Both the position numbers and the translations under genes were made by a program. The notes beneath the pieces were generated by a model. That model was not told where the DNA came from and did not search any database. It saw only the letters and a program-made list of their open reading frames with translations. Shown here piece by piece: positions 49,401-60,212 of a DNA stretch of 64,000 nt (its first letter is position 1; every line of letters starts with the position of its first letter). This stretch comes from Scenedesmus sp. ARA3 (Eukaryota; Chlorophyta; Chlorophyceae; Sphaeropleales; Scenedesmaceae), in the NCBI GenBank assembly GCA_004335835.1, contig RWJK01001051.1, forward strand, positions 14,686 to 78,685. Direction: 5' to 3'.

Positions 49401-52400
49401 ATCCCATAAGCCAGCAAAGCACCTGCATATATCGCTCCATATGCATTACATACTCAGACTGCTGCTGCTGCTGCCGCCGCCAGGACTATGCCAAGCAGGC
49501 GGGCCCTGCCTGCAGCAGCATTGTGAGCATGCTGCTGGAGCATGGCGCAACAGTGGGAGATGACGTCACGCCGCTGCACTTGCTGGCCTGCTGGTCGCCA
49601 GCAGGTCACACAGCAGATGACAACGCAGCAGTCGGCAAGGGTGGCAGCAGCAGCAGCAGCAGCAGCAGCAACAACTGCAGCAGCAGAGCAGGCACAGCCA
49701 CTGCCGGCAAGGGCAGCAGCCGCCGCCTTGACGGGGATGCAGCAGCAGCAGCAGCAATGCATGATGCCCTTGAAGAGCAGCTGTCTGCAGCCCGCATTGT
49801 GATAGCTGCCGAGGTTGCGGCATCTGGCTGCAGCAGCGTGGATGCTGCAGCATGCAATGATGACACGCCTTTGACGCTTGCTGCTAGGGCTGGCGCCTTT
49901 GATATGGCGCGGCTGCTGCTGCAACACGGGGCGGACAGCAACAAACCAAGGGCGCTGGATGCAGCTCGCCCACTTGATGTGGCAGTGTTCTGGTGCCATC
50001 TGGATCTGGCTCACCTGCTGCTGGAGCACGGTGCTGAGGTAAGCTTGTCTCGCAGCTGGCAGCAGCGGTAGCAGCAGCAGCAGCAGCAGCATCCCTGCCA
50101 TGGGCTTTGTCTGTTAGCCAGCATCCTGAGCAGCTAAGCCATTACTTCAGCAACTGCTTCACATTTCACCTTGCAAACCATGATGATCATGTCGCTCTTG
50201 CCACACTCACACAGGTTCGGCCAGGGCCTGAGTGGCAGCAGGCGTTTGAATCAGCTGTATCGCCAGATAAAGACCGTAAGGATCGGTACCTGCACCCCGA
50301 CTTGCTGCTTGTGAATGCGGTGATATCGAACTGCCCCGGAAAGGCGCGCCTGGTGGAGATCCTACTGCAGCGCGGTGTTGCACTGGAGGAGGTTAAGCCG
50401 CAGAACGGCGAGACGGCCCTGACCATGGCGGTGATGCAAGGGGACGTGCAGGTGAGGCCGCTGTCCTGCGGGGCGTAGCTGCTGATGCAAACCATATGTC
50501 ATCGATGGACTAATGGCTGCTTGCTGAGTGGATGTGTGGGTTTGCCATTCGGTAGTGCACAGTGGCGTGTGTTATGCTGCTGCAGAGGTTTTTTCAGTTG
50601 CATTTGCATTGGTGGACTTCAAGTGAGCTAAGGTGGACGCTCAGCTGCTATTGGTTGAGCCGCCCAGTGGAGAACTGGTTGACGTTCTCTCTACGTTGTA
50701 GCTATAGCTTTATCACTTGACATACGAACAACCTGTAGAGAGTGCATGGGAGCACTATGTTTCACGGCCGCCTCTGTTGTGATCACAGCCTGTCGATCTG
50801 AGGCTTTGAGATCGAATGCTCTTTGCTATCTCGTGGTTGTTTCTATGCTGACCATAGTGAAAGACAGCTGTTGTTGCCACACCTTGTTGTCTTACGTCGT
50901 GCTGCCTGCTGCTTGTCACTGCACATTTGGGCCGCTTGCTGCAGACTGTGCAGCTGCTGGTTGCTGCTGGTGCCAACCTGGAATTTGAGAGACAGGGCAG
51001 CCCTCCCTCCACGCCTCTGGTGCGGCATCTGAGCATGCTGTGTGGGTTGTGTTTCTAGTGACGTATGGCAGCCCTGCTGCGGTGCGCCCGTCCGCTGCAT
51101 GCTGGCAGCAGGCTTCCTTTGCTGAAAGTCCATGTGTTTGGTGTGTGGGCTGGCTGCCTTGACAAGGCGCTGCAGTGCAGCTGAGCTATGTGCTATATAC
51201 TGTTATTTGGGGCGCTGATCGTCCGACGTATCCGCCTGTGCTGCCGCTGACGCTGTTGCTGCTGCTAGGTCAATGCAGCAGTCATGGGCAAGCTGGACAT
51301 ACTGCAGATACTGCTGGGTGGGTTGCTGAAGCGCTGCTGAATGAAGAGCATTGCAACATGTAGCGCATGAGAAGGACCACCAGTGTTTCAGTGGTTATAA
51401 GCCAAGCTGCATCCTGAGTCAAACTCGCTGAACTGAGATCGGTCTGATGGTGTCGCCAGCTGGTCAGCCTTGAGTGACCATCGCTAGAGCTGTGTCAAAC
51501 ATCGAAGGGTAACAAGACCTAGCTGTGCTTGCTTCTGTAATTGTGACTGCTGCTGTTACTGTGCTTGTGACTTTGAGCGCATGCTGCTGCCTGCAGATGC
51601 TGGCGCTGACTTTGCATCTTACATAAGTGAGAGCACGGGCTACGACCTTGTACAGACAACCGCAAAAGCAGGCCACTTTGAAGCGGTTGTCAAGCTGGTG
51701 GAGGCTGGTGCAAGCTGGTGGCTGCCTAAGGATCTGCGGCTGGTGGACGGCTCTGTCTATTACGTGCCTCAAATACTCAGGCTGAACTGCAACAAAGGGT
51801 CTGGACAGAAGGTAGGGAAGGTCTTTGCACAGCTGCTGTCATAGGGTCATGACCACGCCTGAGTGCCAAGTGCCTGAGCTACCGGCTGCAGTGCTGAAAC
51901 TTGCTAGCCTGTCTGCTCAAGTAACGTGAAGCAGAGGGTTAAATGTGAGCAGTGGCGCTGGATTGAGACGGCTGTAGTTAATCTGACTTGCTACATGGGT
52001 GTGTGCTCAGCTGCCAAACGGTGTTGACATCTCTCATCCAACGTCTTCTGCCTGCCTGCTGCCACCGCCGCTGCCTGTGCCGGTGGCCACAACACACGCG
52101 CGGGCACACGCCTGTGCACAGATGAAGCTGAGCTTCATTGAGGGCCGGCTGAAGCTGGCAGAAAAGCTGGCAAAGCAGCGCAGGGAGCGGGTTGCAGTCG
52201 CGGCACCAGGAGCAGCAGCAGCAGCAGCAACAGCGCCAGGCAGCGACACTGGAAACCTTGAGCAGCAGCAGGCGGCAGCTGCTGCAGTAGACCTGGATGC
52301 ATTGGCAGCAGAGATAGAAGCAGCCGGAGGTAGCAGCAGCAGCAACGCATTGCAAGTTCCTGACAGCAGCTGTAAGAAGAGCAAGAAGCAGGAGAAGCTG

Positions 52401-53391
52401 AAGAAGGGCGAGCCAAGCAGCAGCAGAAGCAGCAGCAGCAGCAGCGCAGTGGCTCACACAACAGCAGAGAGGTATCAGAAGAGGAGGAAGACTCACCAGC
52501 AGGCAGTGCAGCAGTTGCTGGTCACCTGTCGGAGCTGGGTGATGTCAGCTTGAATGTGCAACAGCGGACAACAGGCGGGCTGGCAGCAGCAGCAGCACAG
52601 CCAAGCAGCTGCAGACTAGGCAGCAGGACCAGCAGCAGGAGCAGCCGCAGCAGCAGCGTCAACAACAGCAGCATCACGTAATGCAGAAGAAGGCAGCCGA
52701 GCAGCAGCAGAAAGCCAGCACATTAGGCACTCTCACAAACGATCTTGCCCCTGCAATAGTGTCACTGAAACAGGTGCACAGCCAGCAGCAGTCGCACCAA
52801 CAGGAGGAGGAAGCGGCTGCCAGTCTGCAGCAGGCTCCAGCAGGCATCAACCCTGCAGTGCAGCAAGCTGCTGCTGCTGCGCCATCTGTGCTGCAGAGCT
52901 GGCGGGGCAGCTTGAACCCCATCTTCAAGTACAGCAGAGGCAGCAGCAGCAGTACTTCAGTGAGTCCGGCTGCAGCAGCACCTGCACTGCCTGTACCGCT
53001 GCCAGCAACAGCTGGTTCGCCTGGGAGCACCAGCAGCAGTGCAGCAGTTCATTGTGCTGGCTCCTCAGGCGCAGCCGGCAGCAGCAGCAGTGCAGCAGTT
53101 CATTGTGCTGGCTCCTCAGGCTCAGCAGGCAGCAGCAGCAGTTCAACAGTTAATTGTGCTGGCTTCCCAGGCGCAGCAGGCAGCAGCAACGGCAATAGCA
53201 GCAGCAAGTCGCGGTCACGCAAAAAGTGCATCGTGTGCATGGAAGGGCTGCGTGAGGTGCTGCTGCTGCCCTGCAAGCACCTGGTGCTGTGCAGTGCGTG
53301 TGTTCAGCAGTTGGAGGGCAGGGGGGCACTGGACAACTGCCCCTACTGCAGGCAGACCTGCAGCCAGCGCGTGCGTGTGCATGCCGCCTAG
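46479..53391 (+). pseudogene. ANR8: ankyrin-RING family copy with N-terminal membrane segment and frameshifts
   Basis: Exons: 46479-46545, 47036-48600, 48918 to the donor after NLA (about 49186), 49484-50038, 50215-50451, 50945-51019, 51269-51317, 51597-51811, 52122-53391. Exons 1 and 2 join to a hydrophobic stretch (STLAVGLGGLLLLMLSG then YVILRLF), a likely membrane anchor near residues 8-30. Exon 2 then encodes about 20 Ala/Pro-rich repeats (AAGTVPASMSSAAEG type) and two acidic DEDD blocks, ending KKFWSPSSIEELQLVE. Lesions: one base missing near 49095 in the first ankyrin exon, one near 52407 (family CAGCGAGCC reads GGCGAGCC), and another frame change near 52590. The RING (CIVC to CPYC, ending 53391) is intact in its own frame. 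Exon 8 has WWLPKDLR where relatives have WRLARGQPR. It is probably a recent pseudogene, since most exons stay open; sequencing error is the alternative. Confidence 0.65.
47120..48420 (+). repeat. Coding minisatellite of about 48-bp units in ANR8 exon 2
   Basis: Units of type gcaggcaccactcctgcaag then catgtcttcagcagctgagg encode about 16-residue Ala/Pro/Thr repeats, roughly twenty times. A larger segment with an acidic block (ending DSEDYG...DEDD at about 47880 and DSDDKF...DEDDG at about 48195) is itself duplicated about 300 nt apart. Confidence 0.8.
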
Positions 53392-54154
53392 ATTTGTGTT
53401 GCTTCAAATCTTTTGACCATAACTTGGGGCAGCCTGGTTGTGCTGGACAACCTGTCATTTGAAGGGAAGTAATTTCTCATGGCATGACGTGTGTGCATCA
53501 GGCGTGTATCCCTGCAGGCAGGTGGCGCGTGTTCTGTCTTGGCTTGAAACCTGTTTGCAAGTTGAGACTTTGGTGACTTATCCATAGCCCCGGCCCGGTA
53601 GAAATGCGCTATTAATCGGAGCACTGCAGCAACCGTGGAGCCGTAACAGCAAAGGTTGTAAAACAGCATGAAGCCATGGCACTTGTCGGATCTTGCAGCA
53701 GGGTGTGCAGGCATGCACGCCCACACGGGCCGGCATCCCTGTCCGGTGAATCTCGACCCATGCCTGGGCAATGGAGAGCATGCAATGTCAATTCAAATAC
53801 ATAGAGCATGCATTAGGCACCTACGATTGTGCATCGGGGCGTGCATGCATGCACGCCCTCAGGCTCCGAGTCCAATGTAAAACCGTCATGCTACAGGCGG
53901 CCTGCTGTTGGGTGCCTTGTGGTTGCTACCACACGCACTACTCGATTAATCTCCAGTCTTTCCACGCCGGCAGGGCGATTTCCAGACAGGCAGTGGCTGT
54001 CAGAATCTCGTACTGCACAATGCACAGTGTGCCAGACTTGAAATCGCGGCTGGGATGGTTCAGTACGAGGGCTGTATAATGTTGCATGTTCAATCTGTTC
54101 TCGATTGTGCGTCATTAGACTTCGATGTAACCGATGCATCGGCAGAGGCTCGAA

Positions 54155-54203
<49 letters not shown>

Positions 54204-55104
54204 TCAGCAGTGCCAGGTTCGACCTGACAGGGCTCGTCACTTGCACAACTCACATGAAATGCACAACTGGCTTTGCAGCAGCGAGCTGCATTCTGCTGTG
54301 CATAGCAACTGCATTAATGCATACAACCAATATTGGCTGAACATCTCAGCAACAGGTGTGCCGGTCACATGTGCGAGCCACAAGCAAACAAACAAAACAT
54401 GACTGAACTCAACTTGCTTTCCTCTAGTTGTGGCATATGAAACCATGTCACAAAGCTTGCTGTGTCTGGGGATTGGCTGAGACCCTTGGCTTCAGGGCAT
54501 GCGTCCTTGTGTCATCCCATGGAATTACATTCTGTCCATGGGCACAGACTGTTGCAGCTCGGATTTGGCGCATCATAACTGCAGTGCCGTGTTGTTCCCA
54601 CCATCTTTCATGTGTTGGTCAGCAGTTGTCACGATCGTTGAGCTGACTAAAGGGGCCATTCATGGACACAGCTACAGCCGGCTTCAGTTGGGTTGGTTGG
54701 CTGCAGCATTGTAACACACGTGGATGCACGGCCGATGGGTTCTTCTCTACCATTGAACTACTAATAGGTGGCATAATAAGGTAGAAATATGTCGACCTCG
54801 GCAGTTTTGGTCGGCAAGTTGCGAAGTAACTTGCTGGTCAAAGCGTACGCGTGTCAGGTCACACCCACTTCTTTCCACACTGGCATCGAGGGTCACATGG
54901 CAACATCCATGCATAGCTTGAACGCCAGGTTTTCGACAGGGATTTGTAGTAACAGTTTACGGAGCTTAGCCACTTACGTCAATATGTTGCGAAGGTCACA
55001 GTAGACGACAGCAGCCGCACGGCAACAGCAAGAGCCGGTCCCACGCATCGACAAAACCTGCACAGTAACAGCTTCATCAAAATTCGATGGCTTAGCGGGA
55101 CAGA
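53392..55104. other. Intergenic region ANR8-ANR9
   Basis: No gene is supported in 1.7 kb. It holds (CAG)n at about 54159-54203 and, near its end (55020-55105), sequence similar to the ANR8 first-exon flank (acctgcacagtaacagc). Confidence 0.5.
54159..54203 (+). repeat. CAG microsatellite, intergenic
   Basis: About fourteen CAG/AGC units between ANR8 and ANR9. They are not part of a supported exon. Confidence 0.85.
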
Positions 55105-55880
55105 ATGTTGTCAGGTAACGGCTTCCAGTGCATGTCACGTCGGGCTTCCCAGGTGGCAGCACAGCAACAGCTACATCCACATCTGTAACAGTCAGCACAA
55201 GCAGCAGCTTAAGCTTGCATGCAGCGACATACGACTGCGTGGTGGCTTACAGCATGGCTGATGGTGGCAGCGTTGCTTTGTGATGTTCTATGAAGTGACT
55301 GCAGCCACTGCAACAGCAGCGCAGGGCATGCCTTGTGGTTGGATATGGCAGGTGCACTTGCCAGCACACCAGGGGTGCTGAACGACCAACAGACATGTTG
55401 CAAGCTCAACAGCAATAGCCATGGTGCCCGCAAGCACTGCACAGCTCTTGATGTTGTTGTGCTCTACGGGCGTTGCCCATGCTGCTTCTTAAAGTGCGCT
55501 GTTCTGCAATGTACATGCAACATCCCTTGTGTCCTGCAGGCATACTGAAGCGGTTGATAGGCGAATGGAAGCCCGCTGACAAGCTCGCGACCAAATCAGG
55601 CCTGTGTACACCTAGCCACCAGCAGGGCAGCAGCAACACAGATGCAACAGCAATATCACCAACAGCAGCAGTTTCCACACAGCCGCTGCTGCAGGGAACC
55701 GTCCTGCAAGCATCCCTGCAACCAGCTGATGGCAATGCAGCTGGTGCTGTGTCAGCTCCTGCGGAGCAGCATGCTGCGCAACGCGCACCTTTGGCTTCCT
55801 CTGCTGTTGACGTGGAGTGCATCAGGAAGTTTTGTTCGCCAGCCAGTGTCGAAGAACTGCAGTCAATAGAGGTGGGTAAT

Positions 55881-55924
<44 letters not shown>

Positions 55925-58900
55925 CACACATGACTCAATGATGCGATACAGCAGCATGTGCAATTGGTATTTCTGTCATAATGGCAAGGACGCCTGACTT
56001 TGCATCTGCTGCCGCTGCTGCAACTGCCGCTGCTGCTGCCTCCTTCAGGAGGCCACTTCAGAAGAGCTGGCAATCATCCGCCGTCTGATATCCAACACCA
56101 GCAGTGACGGCAGCGGGTGCACCGCGCTGCACTACGCTGCAGCAGCACACAAGCCCAAGCTGGTGGCGCAGCTGCTGCAGCTGGGCGCTGATATCAATGC
56201 AGCAACAAAGACAGAGGTAGGCCTGACGCCGCTGCAGCTTGCGTGTATGGGGCAGGTCAAAAGTAACAGGCAATTACAAGGACTGCTCAAGTGTACGACG
56301 CTTTCGTATGACCTTGTGGTGAGCTTCTGCTGTTGGGCACAGCATCGTTTGTCGGCAGGTCAGCAAGAGGTAGGGTTCATATGCATGCAGTTACAAGTCT
56401 TGAAAAGTGCATACATTTGGTGACTCACATGACATCCTGACATCTGCATAGGCTGGCAGTTTGTAATGCTTGTGTGGCTGCTGGGTGTCTGAACTGTTCA
56501 ACTGCAGCTTGTCAAACAAAACGTGCTAATGCACAGCGCTCTCCGTGGTGTACTCAGAGCTCTGCTGCTTCTGCTTCTGCTGCTGGTGCGGTGCTGTCAG
56601 GTCTATGCCACCAAGGCAGGCCATGCCTGCAGCAGCATTGTCAGCGTGCTGTTGCAGCATGGCGCAACAGTGGGAGGCGACGTCACGCCGCTGCACCTGC
56701 TGGCCTGCTGGTTGCCTGCAGCTGACACGGCAGAAGACACCAGCACAGCAGCAGCAGCAGCAGCAGCAGCACTGCATGATGCTCTTGAGGAGCAATTGAC
56801 TGCAGCACGCACTGTAATAGCTGCTCAGGCAAGCGGCCGTAGCAGCATCAATGCTGCAACGCAAGTCCACGGTGACACGCCGCTGACGCTCACTACTATG
56901 ATAGGCACATGTGACATGGCGCGGCTGCTGCTGCAGCACGGCGCAGATATCAACAAGCCCAGGGCACTGGATGCAGCACGGCCCGTTGACAAGGCAGTCA
57001 GACAGGGGCATGTTGAGCTGGCCTGCATGCTGCTGGAGCACGGTGCTGAGGTGAGCTTTTGTTGCAGCTGGCAGGAGCAGCAGCAGCCATAGCAGCAGTC
57101 ATAACAGCTGTGTATCAACCATGCTGTGTCACAACCCTGCTGCCACTGCTCAACATGTGTGCATGGTTTGCAACATGTAGCACAGAGCTCATTCAGCTGT
57201 GTTACCACTGCTATCCCTCCCTGATACACACATGCACACAGGTTCTGCCAGGGCTCCAGTGGCATCGTGCGTTTGAGCGCGTCATACCACCAAGCAACCA
57301 CGTTTTATTGCCGCTGCACCCCAGTTTGCTGCTAGTAAATGCAATGCGCTTCGGTGGCCCTGGAAGGGCGCGCTTGGCTGAGGCGCTGCTGGCGCGTGGA
57401 GTGCCGCTGGAGACTGTTTGCCCCGAGACTGGGGGAACAGCGCTCCACCTGGCGGTGACATATATGGACGCGCAGGTGGGAAGGCTCTCCTGTGGATGCA
57501 GGCGTATAGTAACAGTGCTAGCCGCCAGTAGTCCAAACTCGCGCACCAATGGGCAGCATGCATGTTTGAGAATCCAACAGTTGAATAGACTAGTAGCTCA
57601 GGGTGTGCGCAGTGGCTGCGGTGCAGGGAGGTAAGGCAGCTGCTTGAACGTTTCTGGTCTAGGTGATCCGGCTGTTCACAAGGTCTGCAACACGGTTGGT
57701 GGTCATGCAGGGTGCGTCTGGCAAGCCAGCGGGTACATACTGCCAGCTAAGATTGTGTTGGGTGCAGCAGCAAAGGCAGCAGCTGGTGGATGACTGTGGT
57801 CAGGGCAATGGCAGTCAGCACACAGAGTCCGGACACCTGCAAGTTGTGCTTGACGTACAGTTGGCCGGCTGCCTTGTTGCAATCGATGCTGGCAACTCAA
57901 CGCCAGGACTGTTTCTTGCCATCTTATCATTCTGCCATGCCTGGCCTGCCCAAACTGCATGTTGCCACATCATGATGTCCTGTCTTGCTTCACTGTTGCC
58001 GTGTTGCCACCTGTGCTGCCTGTTGCAGGCTGTGCGGCTGCTGATTGCTGCTGGTGCCAACCTGGAAGCATCCCGGCAGGCTGAGTACATGCCTCCTTGG
58101 ACACCTCTGGTGAGGCAGCTATGCATGCTGTGAAGACTTGTTACAACACGACAGCAGGGCAGCTGCTGCTGGTGGTGCTGTTGAGGGAAAACATCTCTGG
58201 GAGCAGGTCGCTTTTTCAACTGTGACGTGTGTCGAATGTGTGAGCTGGCTGCTGTTTTCCGTAATTGTACAGCCAATAGTTGCGCTAGGTCTGTCGTACT
58301 GAGCTGTTCTTCGTGCCATGCCTGCCGGTGCTGCTACTGCTGCTGCTGCTGCTTTGCTGATAGGCTGATGCTGCAGTACTCGGAGCGGTGGAGATACTGC
58401 AGATTCTGCTGGGTGCGTTGCTGCCGCTCTGCAGAACAATATTATGCATGAACACGGCAATCTCAGGGCTACTTGACTTGTAACAAGCATCCATCGTGTT
58501 GTGGTGGTATCCTCCACATCCTGCACGCTTGGTCTTTTGGATGAGCACATCAGCTTTGCCAGCTAATTGTGTTGGGTCAGGTATCAGTGAGCTCCCAACC
58601 TGGCCCAGCTTCTATATGTATCTGTCGTTCCACGTCATCATCCCTGAATCTCCTGCGTGCTGCTGCCTGTAGATGCCGGCGCTGACTATGTGTCTTTTCT
58701 GAGTGAGACAACTGGCTATGACCTGGTGCAGACAGCAGCCAATGCTGGACGATTAGAGTCAGTGGTCAAGCTGGTGGAGGCGGGCGCCAGCTGGCGGCTG
58801 GCACGCGGGCAGCCGAGGGCTCTGGGCTGCGTTTCTTACGTGCCAGAGATACTCATGCTGAATTGCAGAAGTGGCTCAGGACTCAAGGTGGGGACGGTGC

Positions 58901-60212
58901 TCACACAGCTGCTGTCTGTGCTTATAACCACCAAGCATGCCTGTTGACTGACTATTGGCGATGTGTTCGAAGGGGGTCATGTTGTGAACAGCTGTCGCAC
59001 AATTCTCAGAGGAGGCTGTAGACGCCATCGTCAGCGCTTGTAGCACTCGTTGCCATGCTGATGCAATGCGTGCTTGAATGGTCAGGCTGACAAAAAATGT
59101 GCTTCGCTTCATTGCTGCTGCCACCTCTGCTCATGCATTATGTGCTTGGTGGTGGCTCACGCTGGCACACATTGGCACACACCCTGCAGCTGAGCTTCAT
59201 TGAGGGCCGGCTCAAGTTGGCAGAGAAGGTGGCAAAGCAGCGCAGGGAGCGGGCAGCGGCAGCAGGTGCAATAGCAGCCAAGACAGCGCCGCCGCCAAGC
59301 AGCAACGCAGGAGACTCCAAGCAACAGCAAGGTGCTGCAACAGCTGAAGTAGACCTGGATGCATTGGCAGCAGAGATAGAAGCAATGGGAGGCAGCAGCA
59401 CATCGACAGCCCAAGACAGCAGCGGCGGCGGCAACAGCAACAAGAAGGTCAGCAAGCAGGAGAAGCTGAAAAGGCAGCGAGCCAAGCAGCAGCAGAAGCA
59501 GCAGCAAGGCAGTCGCACCAAGGGCAGCAAGGATTTAGAAGAACAGGAGGCTTCTGAACAGCAGAAGAAGCCAGCCAGCAGCTTTGTGAACAATTCATCT
59601 GACGAAGTGCTGGGACATGCAACAGTGCTAATGCAGCGAGTGCCAAGCCAGCAGCAGTCACAGCAACAGGATAAGCAAGCACAACCGCTACAGCTAGCAA
59701 CTGCAAGCTTGCAGCAGCCACCATCAGGCGTTTTGCCTGGTTCGCCAGCAACTCAGCAGTGTGCTGCTGCAGCAGCAGCACCGGCTATGCTGCAGAACTG
59801 GCGGGGCAGCCTGAGCCCGATCTTCATGTACAACAGGCCTGGAAGCGCAGGCAGCAGCAGCGGCGGCAACATCACCAGTACACCAATGAGTGCGGCTGCA
59901 GCAGCATCCCCACTGCTTGCACCGCTGCCGCCAGCAGGTTTCACCGCAAGCAACAGCAGTAGCAGCATGTCACCGCTGCGTGCTGGCTCTCCAGGCGCAG
60001 CAGGCAGCAGCAGCGGCGGCAGCCCCAAGAAACGCGTCCACAAGAAGTGCATTGTCTGCATGGATCGGCTGAGCGACGTGCTGCTGCTGCCCTGTCAGCA
60101 CCTGCTGCTATGCAGTGCCTGTGCTGAGCAGTTGGAGGGCAGGGGAGCACTGGACAGCTGCCCCTACTGCAGGCAGACCTGCAGCCAGCGCGTGCTCGTG
60201 CATCACTCGTGA
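55105..60212 (+). CDS. ANR9: ankyrin-repeat RING-finger protein, putative E3 ubiquitin ligase (887 aa model)
   Basis: Exons: 55105-55114, 55540-55871, 56049-56318, 56601-57050, 57242-57475, 58029-58109, 58364-58412, 58673-58887, 59190-60212. All are GT-AG and in phase. Exon 1 is only ATG TTG TCA G; it aligns with the end of ANR8 exon 1, but the upstream part that encodes the ANR8 membrane helix has a stop here, so the N-terminus looks eroded and the start is the weakest point. The N-terminal exon is short (111 codons) and ends RKFCSPASVEELQSIE. Ankyrin repeats fill about 115-547 (CTALHYAAAAHKPKLV, TPLHLLACW, DTPLTLTTMIGT, GTALHLAVTYMD, DAGADYVSFL). Exon 6 is 81 nt, two codons longer than in relatives. 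The last exon has LSFIEGRLKLAEK, DALAAEIEAMGG, NWRGSLSPIF and a RING from about residue 834 ending VLVHHS. Confidence 0.8.
55881..55922 (+). repeat. (CAG)14 at the start of ANR9 intron 2
   Basis: Fourteen perfect units start nine bases after the donor at 55872. The same 177-nt intron ends with a CTG-rich stretch (about 56006-56040). Confidence 0.95.
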
